From assembly GCA_037043455.1 (NCBI GenBank), contig JAWPHD010001804.1, positions 229,454-293,453 on the forward strand: a DNA stretch of 64,000 nt, written 5' to 3'. Below, one piece after another: positions 11,498 to 20,990 of this stretch (its first letter is position 1; each line of letters opens with the position of its first letter). The position numbers were made by a program, and so were the translations under genes. Source of the stretch: Cyrtodaria siliqua. Its lineage: Eukaryota > Mollusca > Bivalvia > Adapedonta > Hiatellidae. The notes beneath the pieces are model-generated. The model saw only the letters and a list, made by a program, of their open reading frames with translations, did not search any database and was not told the origin of the DNA.

Positions 11498-12361
11498 GTA
11501 AACATATTAATCATCAGTAGTACTCTTAAACATCAAATACAGATACTCACGATGAATTTAACGTTATGCATCTGTATTTGCATTTAGCACGTATCTGTGT
11601 AGACTAATATGTACACGTTCATGACAATAATGATAATGATAGTTTAATTACATAGTAGATCATAGTATTCCCTAAATCAAAATATGTTGTGCATGGTGAA
11701 GTATCTGATATTTATATAACTATCAAATAATGCGTACGTATTAATTGCAAAAGTAATTTAAATTTACACTTTAAAAACAAGTGAGAAAATAATTCACAAT
11801 TTAAATGTAAAGCAAAGAACAAAAAGTGTTTACTAAAGTATTAAATATAGTTTGTTATATTAATTGGATAAAGTGATACAATTATGTACATACTAAAACC
11901 AACTGGAATTCATCTTCTATAGACTGTTACAGGTTACATTTTCTATCATTGTACAATGGGTTTTAATTACTAAGTATACCTTGATATTTTACCTTGTAAT
12001 CTAATATTTAATAAAAATCGGAATATCTGCACATGCGTTATGAATACAAATGTGTCAATACACTAGAAATGAAATATACTTTCAATTTGCGTTTTAAAAA
12101 GAAGTTAACCTCGTTTAAATATATATATGTAAAGTTATTAAAGATCTCATTAAGGACCATTACGGGTCAATTCCTTAAAAAGTTGGACCATATAATTATT
12201 CGCTTGATTTGACTAAAATAGATATAATTAACTTGTTAACCAAAATTGGAACTGAACATTTATTATAACTTCGTATAAAATAGTGACAAGTATAAGCCAT
12301 GTTTTAAGGATACTATTAGCGTAACTTCTCGTATCTGTCATATGTAAAATAGCGGACTTAC
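11498..12361. other. Non-coding, AT-rich
   Basis: Downstream of the MULE exons no continuation of the transposase is recognised. No repeats with clear boundaries are seen. Confidence 0.4.
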
Positions 12362-12477
12362 CTCACACAAAAGGCAGCTTTGTTCACATTCCTTCTTACA
12401 AGTTCCACAAGGAAATTTGCCTTCCGCGATCCTATCTTCTTCATCGTGAAAATTCAAACTCGCGAGCACAAACAACT
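12362..12477 (-). CDS. Possible Cys-rich exon (zinc-finger-like)
   Basis: On the minus strand an open stretch encodes LNFHDEEDRIAEGKFPC, then GTCKKECEQSCLLCE, and stops exactly at a strong splice donor (GAG before GTAAGT at 12356-12361). The spacing C-x2-C-x3-C-x3-C-x2-C resembles the start of a PHD- or treble-clef-type zinc finger whose remaining ligands would lie in the next exon. Such exons occur both in host genes and in some mollusc transposon proteins. The acceptor is not certain and no neighbouring exon was found. Function unknown. Confidence 0.35.
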
Positions 12478-13585
12478 TTATTTAAGATATTAAATCCAAG
12501 TACTTTTAACTCCAAAACATTGAAAGTTACTATAGCAATCAAGATAGAAACTAAAAAGCGGTAGGTAGGTAAAATTTTTATTTATGCTCGCCCGCTCTAT
12601 GTGGCGAGCTTTTCATTAGGCGGTTAAGATGGGGTGTTTATATAAATATAAACATATTTTTCGACGGGGAAGTTTTCATTTTAATAATGGCAAGAATCAG
12701 GCAGACAACTTTGGCAGTCAGATGGGATTGGCCGCGAAGTTCAGAAGGTGATTAAATTAAATTAATACAGGAGATTAATTGCCCTCCGGTGTTTAGACTT
12801 CAAGACTTAATTTAATGTTAAAACATAGGTTTCATATGTCTCTCCAAGAGGTCAGAATAAAATATTAACTAATTTATATATATATTAGAATTTGGGTCGG
12901 CCGAGGACACCAGCCACAGTGCTGATGTATGTTACCGCAACCGGTCGAGCGAGCTATTATGGGATAATTGGTCACATATATCTAAAAAAATTAAAAGTGT
13001 TCTAATTATTTATTATATATGTACATTATCCATGTTTTGTCTGATCATTGCTCCCTTGTTTAATTTATGGAAATGTTAAAAATATATTGCATATAAAAAG
13101 TTATAAAAAGTGATAAAAATACCCAGTGCTGTTTGTCAGGCACCCGGCCTCAGCATCCGAACTCTCTTAATACCGTCTGAGGAAGGTTGTTTGTCCACAC
13201 AAAGCCGCGTGGATTCCACACTGGGGAGGGCAATGACCAGAGATATACATAGATATTATGTGATATAGTGGAACAGAAGCCTGCTCTACTCTAATAATAA
13301 ATTGCTGCCTATTGATAAAACCAAGATCTCCGACGCTTCTAATAAAACAAGTGCTAAAAAATATTAAAATGTGTATATACACAACTAAGTTTTTGTCGGA
13401 GATATTAATGTACACCTGAAATATTCAGTGTTTAATTGTACTGTAAACATATGTGGCATATACTCACTCTTTATCCCATATATTACAACATATATATAAA
13501 AATGGTGAGAGCAGGCTTTAGATATATTGAAGACATAGGTGGATTATTTCCTTCCAAAGATAGTTGAATGAAAAGACAAGATTAT
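12478..13585. other. Non-coding, no feature recognised
   Basis: No exon with a recognisable product and no repeat with clear ends. A frame at 13167-13415 on minus has no known domain. Confidence 0.35.
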
Positions 13586-13589
13586 CTTA

Positions 13590-14075
13590 TTACATTATAG
13601 GAGGTATATCTCCTATTGAGGAGATGTATAGTAAATATGGGATATGATGTTGTCATGGGTAGTTTATACATTGTATACGCAATAATATCAGTGTTTTCGA
13701 GCCCAGCAGACAAAACTTACAAGCTGATCCACTGGGCCGTCAAACAGTGGGGTTTTATTACATTAAATATATGCGAGTACGTGCCTGATCCTGGACCGTT
13801 GTGCCTGCGTTGTCATCAGACTCAAAAATCGCCCCAACGCGTCCACCGGATCAGTCCCATGTTATACCTATATCAATTATTGAATTGTTTTCCACAGTAA
13901 CATTAGTGGAGTGATCTTATTACCTTATAGGTAAATGAAGGCGGTATATCACCTATTGGGGAAGTTCGGGATGTCTAAAACTACGAAAATTGACGAAATT
14001 TGGCAAACAATGTTTTCGAGCCCAGCAGACAACACACAGCTATTACACTTGCCCGTCAAAGGGTAGGGCAGTCCC
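13590..14075 (+). repeat. Two diverged direct copies, ~325 bp apart
   Basis: TGTTTTCGAGCCCAGCAGACAA occurs near 13692 and near 14010; each is followed by (C/T)ACACTTGCCCGTCAAA or GGGCCGTCAAACAGTGGGG. Upstream, related GGTATATC(T/A)CCTATTG blocks occur near 13603 and 13942. Inside copy 1, CTGATCCTGGAC (about 13785) and GTCCACCGGATCAG (about 13841-13854) form a stem. A dispersed, tandemly duplicated repeat of unknown class. Confidence 0.5.
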
Positions 14076-14479
14076 CACACTATTTTAGTCATGGAATTAT
14101 TGCAAAATCTAAATGTTGATGTTCATAGTTTTCAACACAAATTGAGGGAGACTCAGGATGCCTAAAATTACAAGCTCACCCTAAGCCTCACCCATTGGTG
14201 TTCGGACTACCTGTGGGTGGGGGTATATGTTTAATCCTAAGTAGGTAGACTAAGATTCTTGTTCTGATGATGATTATACTGTATAATATTAATAGATTGG
14301 GCCTAACAGGAATATATAAAAAAAGTGAACATATAAATCATGAAAAAGTATTGCTGTTTTATACAGAATCTGTATATATGATATATCAAGCTAAAATACA
14401 AGAAGTTATATCATCTTTTATAAATTTGAATACCTACAGTCACTAAGCGCACTAAAAATGTGTAGTCTTTATCGTTTTT

Positions 14480-14690
14480 CAGGATATAGGATATTTGAAA
14501 GGTTTATTCCATGTCCATCGTCATATGCATGCCATCTTCGGGATGGTTAAAATTTTGTGATGTTGATTTTATGAATTTTGAGTTCTGCTCAACCCGGGGC
14601 TAGAGGGCGTGAGCGGTAGCTAGCATATTTCACTACCGCTCATGAACAGTCTCCATCAAACGAGACTGCAATATTTCGTATTATCATACT
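14480..14690 (+). repeat. Dispersed repeat family R2, copy 1
   Basis: This copy contains CATATGCATGCCATCTTCGG, GTTCTGCTCAACCCGG, GAGCGGTAGC and TTTCACTACCGCTCATGAAC. The reverse complement of 39070-39240 has the same words in the same order. CTACCGCTCATG and the upstream GAGCGGTAG form a short inverted repeat. The family is common in bivalve DNA in my recollection; its mobility class is unknown to me. Confidence 0.75.
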
Positions 14691-14723
14691 CTTTTTTTAA
14701 ATGGAATAGATAGTTGTTGAAGT

Positions 14724-15868
14724 TTAGTTCTTTCTCGTTGTGTCTAGCTGATCACAATCGAGAAGGAAATGTTCAGTGGTGAATGGGACAGAGCAAGAGG
14801 GGCAATCTTTATGTAGATCTTTTATTAAATGGCTCCCTATGCTTACCGGTAGTAGATTGTATCCCATTCGCAATCTAGTGATAACTTTATTTATTAATTT
14901 ATGGGTTGAAAAGAGCTCATGATTTCTAAAAATTTTGCTAAGCCTTGTAAGAGTATTATATTTATTTGTTTGGTCAGTTAAATAGTGATTTAATTTCAGG
15001 TTGATTGTTTTATGGATGATGAAGTATATTTCTGAAGGGGCTAAGGGGACAGGTTGATCAATTAATATGTTATTTAGTCCTGCCTTACAAGCAAGGTCTG
15101 CTTTTTCATTTCCAGGTATTTGAAAATGGGCCGGACACCACTCGAATGTAACTGAGAGGTTTGAGAGATAGCAATCGTTTATCTGAATTAAAATATCTGA
15201 AATTAGGTCCGGCCTTGATTTGCTTGTTCTATCCCTTATTGCCGTTAAACTAGATAAAGAGTCCGAAAATATAACTGAGTATGGGAGTTTGTTTTTATAG
15301 ATCCATTTGAGGGAAGTTTTGATTGCAATCAGCTCAGCAGTAAATATAGATAAACTATCTGTAATTCGTTTTATTTTTGTGATATTTAAAGTTTGAATGA
15401 CAAAAGCAGATGCTACTCGGCCGGTATTGGGGTTTTTTGATCCATCTGTAACAATATTGATATGAGAAATGTATTTATTATCTATATGTTCGTTAAAAGC
15501 CAACTTAATATCTTGTTGGTTTTCTTGCTACTAATCATATTCGAAAGATTTATATCCACTTTTGGAGTAAGTAAAGTCCATGGGGGATATCTTTTTTACT
15601 AAAATCAGAAATATTCATATCATTTAATTTGTATTCTTCAACAAGATTGAATGTAACTGAACCAAATGGTTTGGGCCTATCTTTGAATGTATTTTTACAA
15701 TAAGTAGGGTTAATAATGTCGTTGACGGGACTAGTTAGTTTATTAGTCTAGGCTCTATACCAGTACCTCAGCATCTGCTCTTCTCTATGTAAATGGAGGG
15801 GCAGAACTCCCGCCTCATGTTCTAAAATATGTTTAGGGGTTGATTTAAGTGCGCCTAGTGCTATCCAT
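14724..15868 (-). pseudogene. LINE ORF2, 3' part: RT tail and RNase H domain
   Basis: The uninterrupted frame 14724-15503 encodes a type I RNase H domain. IVTDGSKN carries the first Asp, TAELIAI the Glu, IFSDSLSS the second Asp and GNEKADLACKAG the last Asp, so the catalytic set looks complete. It ends with a Cys/His stretch (CPSCSVPFTTEHFLLDC) typical of LINE C-termini. Upstream, frames at 15510-15880 encode IALGALKSTPKHILEHEAG and VLPLHLHREEQMLRYWYRA, the segment after the RT domain, with a stop and a frameshift. RNase H removes the RNA template during target-primed reverse transcription. APE-endonuclease LINEs with this domain belong to the I-like group. The 5' half of the same element continues at 19545-20990 beyond the Kolobok insertion. 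Confidence 0.85.
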
Positions 15869-16404
15869 AAAGGGGCAACTGCCGTATAAAAGCCACCAGA
15901 TGGAGCTGGGGCAGGTTTTTCATTTAAATTTATACATGGTTACATCAGGGAGTCCTTTTTCAAAATCTTAAAAATTCCACCTCATAAAACAAAAACAAAA
16001 TTTGGCACAGAAGTACACTGAAATTAAACACTTGTATTGGTAACAAAATATGTGTGTAAAAGCATTTATTATTCCTTATTTCAAAGTTTATTTAAACCCA
16101 ACTAACAGAAATTTAAAAATATGAGGGAGGAGCCTGTGGGGTCATGAACTGAGAAGTGTACACAAATACACGTGGTAGTGTTTACAGCAGACGACATGTT
16201 ACATTACAGCTGGAGAAAATGTATGAAAACTTGAAGAAAATATTATCACAGTTATTTTAATCCTGAACTTGTTTTATATAACAAACTTATCTTTCTTTAA
16301 CTTGGAACATTTCATTCATGTTGCAGAGAGGTATATATATTGCTTGTTGATTATTATAATAAAGTTTAAGATGTTCAAAAGAAAGAAAGTAGAATAAAGT
16401 ACCT

Positions 16405-16702
16405 TTAACGATAACATTATTGTCTGGGTTTTTTGAGTATCCATACATGTATAATTCAACAGAAGTGTCCCATGTAAGATTACGATAGCATTATTGTCTT
16501 AGTGTTTTGAGTATCCATACATGTATAATTCACCAGAAGTGTCCCATGTAAGGTAACGGTAACGGTATTGTCTTGGTGTTTGGAGTATCCATATATGTAT
16601 AATTCACCAGAAGTGTCCCATGTAAGGTAACGATAACAGTATTGTCTTGGTGTTTTAAGTATCCATATATGTATAATTCACCAGAAGTGTCCCATGTAAG
16701 GT
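16405..16702 (-). repeat. 74-bp minisatellite, 4 copies, from an ORF end
   Basis: The word AGAAGTGTCCCATGTAAG recurs at 16461, 16535, 16609 and 16683, exactly 74 bp apart. The last copy overlaps the terminal codons (PYMGHFW, stop) of the P2X7-domain ORF on the minus strand. The array therefore arose by amplification of the ORF's 3' end plus its downstream flank. Units are about 90% alike or better. Confidence 0.85.
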
Positions 16703-17361
16703 ACATCTTTAGGGTTTGGATACAAGTGTCTCACTTGGTTTAGAACGCATTCTGGCATTATCTCTCTTTGTGTAAGTTCTACATGCGATTCACTTATGGA
16801 CTGGTGTTTTCTTTCTAAATAAATAGGGTTGCTCCAGAGTCTTCGCCTGTCCAACATCACCCAAAACTTTTTGTAAAGCCTTTTTCTAATGACATTATTG
16901 CCAGGACGTGCAGCTAAACCCCTTCCAAGCCATGCTTGCGGATAAGCAGTTACACATGGAAGGTTCAAACAGTGTATGCAAGGAATGTTATGATCATTGT
17001 GTTCATTCTGGTCATGTCCTTGGATGTCTACATCATTTGGGCTGGGTAGTGAGGCACATGCATTTTGTAGAACACCTTTGCCTTTGTTGTGCACCGTGTG
17101 AACCACCCTAGCAGTACTCTGATATCGGACATTTGTATCTGTGTTTGTGGATAAGTACTGTTCATGTACGTGTGTTCCTGATAATAAATCATCTCTATCA
17201 TGTCCATATCGAACACCAGAATCAGAATCACCACTTTGTACTTCAATATCCCACCCATGAAAAGTGAATATTCCTTCAGTAATGTCCTTCTGTTCCTTTG
17301 TCATATATACTATGTCCTTCCTTATTTTGTTATCTTCATCATGTCCAGCCATTTCTAACAA
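16678..17361 (-). CDS. Kolobok-borne protein with P2X7 C-terminal-like domain
   Basis: This uninterrupted 227-codon frame starts with MLEMAGHDEDNK; a second Met at MAGHDED is an equally good start. The N-terminal half is acidic and poorly defined. The C-terminal half contains CIHCLNLPC, then AWLGRGLAA, a basic stretch RKRLYKKFW, and ends with IMPECVLNQVRHLYP and PYMGHFW. This layout (WxG, R/K-rich helix, LP-C-V-x-x-I/V-R-x-x-P, Y-x-G-F) resembles the cytosolic ballast domain of the P2X7 receptor. That domain is found in animals fused to other proteins and, as I recall, in transposon-borne ORFs. No transmembrane segment is visible, so it is not an ion channel. Its role in transposition is unknown. 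It is divergent to the transposase gene. Its 3' end has been tandemly amplified downstream. Confidence 0.65.
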   Translation of the reverse strand: MLEMAGHDEDNKIRKDIVYMTKEQKDITEGIFTFHGWDIEVQSGDSDSGVRYGHDRDDLLSGTHVHEQYLSTNTDTNVRYQSTARVVHTVHNKGKGVLQNACASLPSPNDVDIQGHDQNEHNDHNIPCIHCLNLPCVTAYPQAWLGRGLAARPGNNVIRKRLYKKFWVMLDRRRLWSNPIYLERKHQSISESHVELTQREIMPECVLNQVRHLYPNPKDVPYMGHFW

Positions 17362-17643
17362 TAATTATTTTAAATTGTAATTCCCAGCACAATATGTTCT
17401 TACAACATCCAAGTTATACACAGAACTGATCCCCCCAGACAAACTATAATTGGCAATTAATTTTCATTTAACACAAACTTAATATATCATGAACTATTTG
17501 CTGACACTGTGAATATATATGGCATTGATTTCTGTTTAGTCATCATATTATATTTATTTTGGCGGTAGAGTTCATAGAAGTGCCATTTTAATGTGATAAA
17601 CAGTGGAATTGAGAATAAAACAAATAGTGAAATAGAGTAAAAC

Positions 17644-19385
17644 ATGGATAATCCTGTTGAACAGCCTGGATTAAATAGAATACGGGATGCTATGAGACTT
17701 GAAGAAAGGACATATCCGTCATGTTCTAAAGAAGCTAGAAAAGAATCTAATCAACGACAGAAACAAAGACAAACCAGTCTAAGGGGACGAATAGAATATT
17801 ATTCCAAGACAGAAAATGAAAAAATGGAGTTGCTCAACAAAATGGATAGATTGAAATTGTTTCTTGGAGAGGGAAAATTCAATGTAATTTCAACTTTTGA
17901 GCTCTTACACAGGGTTTTTGATTTTTTTATCAACACTAACATTCCATCAGAAAGAAATGGAGATAATGCAGCAGACTTAGATGAGTCGGTATACATGTAC
18001 CAGTACATAGACAACGATGATGCAGTCGATGAACAGCTGTTTGTCCGATCTGTCAGTTCCGTGAAAAATCTGGTGTCACAGGTTGAATCCCATGCATCTA
18101 AATGTGAAAACAATATTAAAATAAAAGACAGTAAAAGAATACGCCATGTACTTTCTTTAAATATGGAATGTGAACAATCAAACCATTCATTTTCATGGAC
18201 ATCTTCACCACACATAGAACATGGAAAATTTCTAGTCAATGCAAGGATTGCTCATGGCTATTTTACTTCTGGTATGTTACCAAATCACTTAAATAAATTT
18301 TGCCAAGAAGCAAATATTGGTGAAATTGGCGATAAATACATGAAAGAGCTGCAAACATCATATGAAGAGGTAGTCTCCAGTGCGATCAGCTGATCCAAGG
18401 AACAAGTATTGCAAGAAGAAATAGCAACATCTGCAGCTGGCTTGTCTGAAAATGAAGATGTCACCGGAATAAACATCCTGACTGATGCAAGGCACTGTTG
18501 CAGAAAAAATGCCACATTTAATGATGTTGTCTGCATTGGACAGGAGACAAAGAAAGTTTTAGATGTTGAAACAATATCAAGGAAAGTAGATGACCCCTGT
18601 TCTCAACGACATGAACTTATTAGCGTGAAAAGAATTTATGAATACTTTGATGAGAATGATTGCCCAATCAATATCCATGCTCATGACAACAACAACCAGA
18701 TTACCAAATATGTACGAGAAGAAAGAAGCCCGACAAAGAATGCTATCGACACATGGCATATGACCAAATCCATAGCAAAGCAAGCTAAAAAAAATTAACA
18801 TCAGGATTTAAATGTAACCATGGAAAACTTTGGCACGAGGAACTTTCAGACAAAGCAGCTGCAATAAGGACTCACATCTATTATTCTATGAAAAATAGTC
18901 AAAACAATGCTGATAAATTACGAGAAAATATTTTAAACTTTGTGGAACTTTACCAAGGTCATCATGACAGTTGCTTCCAAAGCTCAAGTTGTAGATCTGA
19001 ACCGAATTATGAATGTTCAAAATTTATTCTAAAATGTGATAAAGCCGTAGCAATTTTGACTAACTTTTTGAAAAACTTGCCAGTATATAAAAAAGCTGAA
19101 AAATATAAATATTGTATGGATACTCACTATGTAGAGTCATTTAACAACGCCCTTCTGCAGTATGTGGACAAACGAATTGTGTTTGGTGCTTCAAGTTATA
19201 AGTTAAGAATTAATTTAGCAACTTTAGATTGGAATGAGCATATTAACAGAGAATCATCATCATATAGGGTAATGAGCTACAAAAGAAATCCTGAAATGAC
19301 ATACACAGTTCCAATAAAAAAAAGGAAATTAAATAGTTTCAAGGAAATGATTTGGAGTCAGTGGATTGATAAACTTTACTCGTAG
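17644..19385 (+). pseudogene. Kolobok transposase, nearly intact
   Basis: Starting at an ATG after AGTAAAAC, the reading frame runs for 249 codons to an in-frame TGA (18391-18393). It continues in the same frame to 18798, then in another frame to 19385 after a slip in an A-run near 18790. The order is characteristic of Kolobok transposases: TDARHCCRKNATFNDVVCIG, TKKVLDVETISRK, DDPCSQRHELISVKRIYEYF, IHAHDNN, DTWHMTKSIAKQ, and finally MDTHYVESFNNALLQYVDKR and LATLDWNEHINRE. Conserved D, D/H and E residues in these blocks are the likely catalytic centre. The enzyme would mobilise elements flanked by TTAA. Only two lesions are visible, so the copy is young compared with other transposons in the window. 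One of the lesions could also be a sequencing error in the homopolymer. Confidence 0.85.
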
Positions 19386-19544
19386 CTGATCTGTAAGTAC
19401 ATTGTTTTATGTCGTCTGCTATTTACATTGCTATTTTTAGAATCATCCACTGTAACTGACAGGCCAGCATAGCTGGTGTAATTTGATAGCCACACCTCCA
19501 ATCTCTCCCTACCAGGGTAGGGAATTTTTCCCCTTTTCGTTTTG

Positions 19545-20990
19545 AATTATATCAAGTTGATGTAATAATGAGGGAGCAGCACATGAATATACATGAGAAC
19601 CATAATCTATTTATTTTTGGTCTAATAAGGGTTTTATATAATATAATTAAAGTTTTTCTATCAGATCCAAAATCAGTTCCTTTTAACATTCGTAATAAGT
19701 TTAAGTCTTTCTCGCATTTAGCTATTAAATTGTGTATATGGGTGGTAAATTTTCGTTTTCTATCCCAAACATGGCCTTATAAATGTGAAAAGGAGGAGAT
19801 ATGATGGAACCTTGCGGAGTACCTCTCTCTACTGTTTATTCATCAGTGAGGGAGCCATCCACCTTAACTTGTATCTTTCTGTCCTGAAGAAAGGCCTTTA
19901 TAGAGAGAAGCAATTACCTCTAATGCCAAAATCGAATAATTTGGAAAGAATACCAATATTCCAAGCAAGGTTAAAATGCTGCTTGTAAATCTAAAAATAT
20001 AGCAATTATTGAATGGCCAATGTTTTTTGCAAATATAATATCATGTTGTAATATGGCCAACTGATCTTGTGTGCTCAGGCCCTTCCCAAAGCCTGATTGA
20101 AAGTTATTTAACAAATGTTTAGTTTCTAGGAAGTGTTCTAATCGATTTTTGACCATATATTCCATTAATTTACTAGGGTGAGAGGTTAAACTTATGGGTC
20201 TATAATATTTAGGGTCATTAGAGTCCTTATTGGGTCTTTTGATTGGAATAACACAGGCCAGTCTCCAGGAGACAGGATAAGTTTTGGAAGACCAAATTTT
20301 GTTATAAAGAAGAAGCCAAATATTTCAGGTGGATTCAGCTTTTGGTTAAACAACTGATAGGACATTTTGTCAGGTCCCACGGCGGAATTTTTTCTGCTAT
20401 TAACTGCGTCTCTAAATTCAAGGATATTAAAGTAAAGATTAAGAGTAGGGTCTGTATCATCTTGATTGTCCACCAAGCGACCTTTTTCTTTTTTGGCATT
20501 TTTTATAAATCGGGACACTTTTGATTTAATATATTCAGCATCGCATCAGTTAAATTATTGTTAAATATATTCTTCTGAAAGTAAATCTTCTGTATTTAGA
20601 TCTTTACATAAAATGTTAAAGAGGTCCCAATCTGTTTTATTATAATTAATCTTGGTTATACTGTCCATGTGATATCTTATCATTTGTAAGCTGTATAGAA
20701 ATAAAGATTGGAAAGTGATAAGACCCCCAATTGTCATTTAAAACGGTCCATTGGGGTTTTGAAAAAGAGGGATGGTAGAAAAAGACAAATTGATGTTTGA
20801 GAGGTTGCCCGTTCTTATATCAATGTGTGTTGGGGAGCCATCGTTAAGAAGAACTAAATTCTATTCGTCAACCCAAGACAGAATTTCTTTACCCTTTTTG
20901 TTGGACTGTTCAGATCCCCAAGCGTGGTGATGGGCGTTGAAGTCACCTGCTATTAAAGCATGTTTTATATTACGATCATTTATTAGATCA
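19545..20990 (-). pseudogene. LINE ORF2, 5' part: APE endonuclease and RT
   Basis: Read on minus from 20990, the first block encodes the C-terminal half of an APE-type endonuclease (LIAGDFNAHHHAWGSEQ, then GSPTHID and a WGS-H-P segment), with internal stops. From 20518 the RT domain begins: FRDAVNSRKNSAVGPDKMSY, then NFQSGFGKGLSTQDQLA, IIAIFLDLQAAF, ERGTPQGSIISP. After that the sequence jumps to IYKAMFGIENENLPP and CEKDLNLLRMLKGT, KTLIILYKTLIRPKINYGSH. The stretch that should hold the catalytic F/YADD motif is missing, so a deletion near 19793 removed part of the palm. Several frameshifts are present. The 5' side is cut at about 20990 by the repeat that follows, and the 3' side by the Kolobok element. 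Confidence 0.85.

Larger units (their letters stand above)
15869..19536. mobile_element. Kolobok DNA transposon inserted in a LINE
   Basis: The element interrupts the LINE reading frame between the segments DIIQN (19545) and IALGAL (about 15868). Left and right ends start AAAGGGG in inverted orientation, in keeping with the AGGG termini of Kolobok elements. The expected TTAA target duplication is not convincingly preserved (left flank ATAA). A longer internal inverted match is TTTACAGCAGACGACAT (about 16180) with ATGTCGTCTGC (about 19410). It carries two divergent ORFs, a P2X7-domain protein on minus and a transposase on plus, with about 280 bp between their starts that should hold the promoters. 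Exact ends are inferred. Confidence 0.7.

Noticed and set aside
15960..19500. Host P2X receptor gene
   Set aside because: Only the cytosolic-type domain is present, without transmembrane or ATP-binding parts, and it lies within transposon borders divergent to a transposase.
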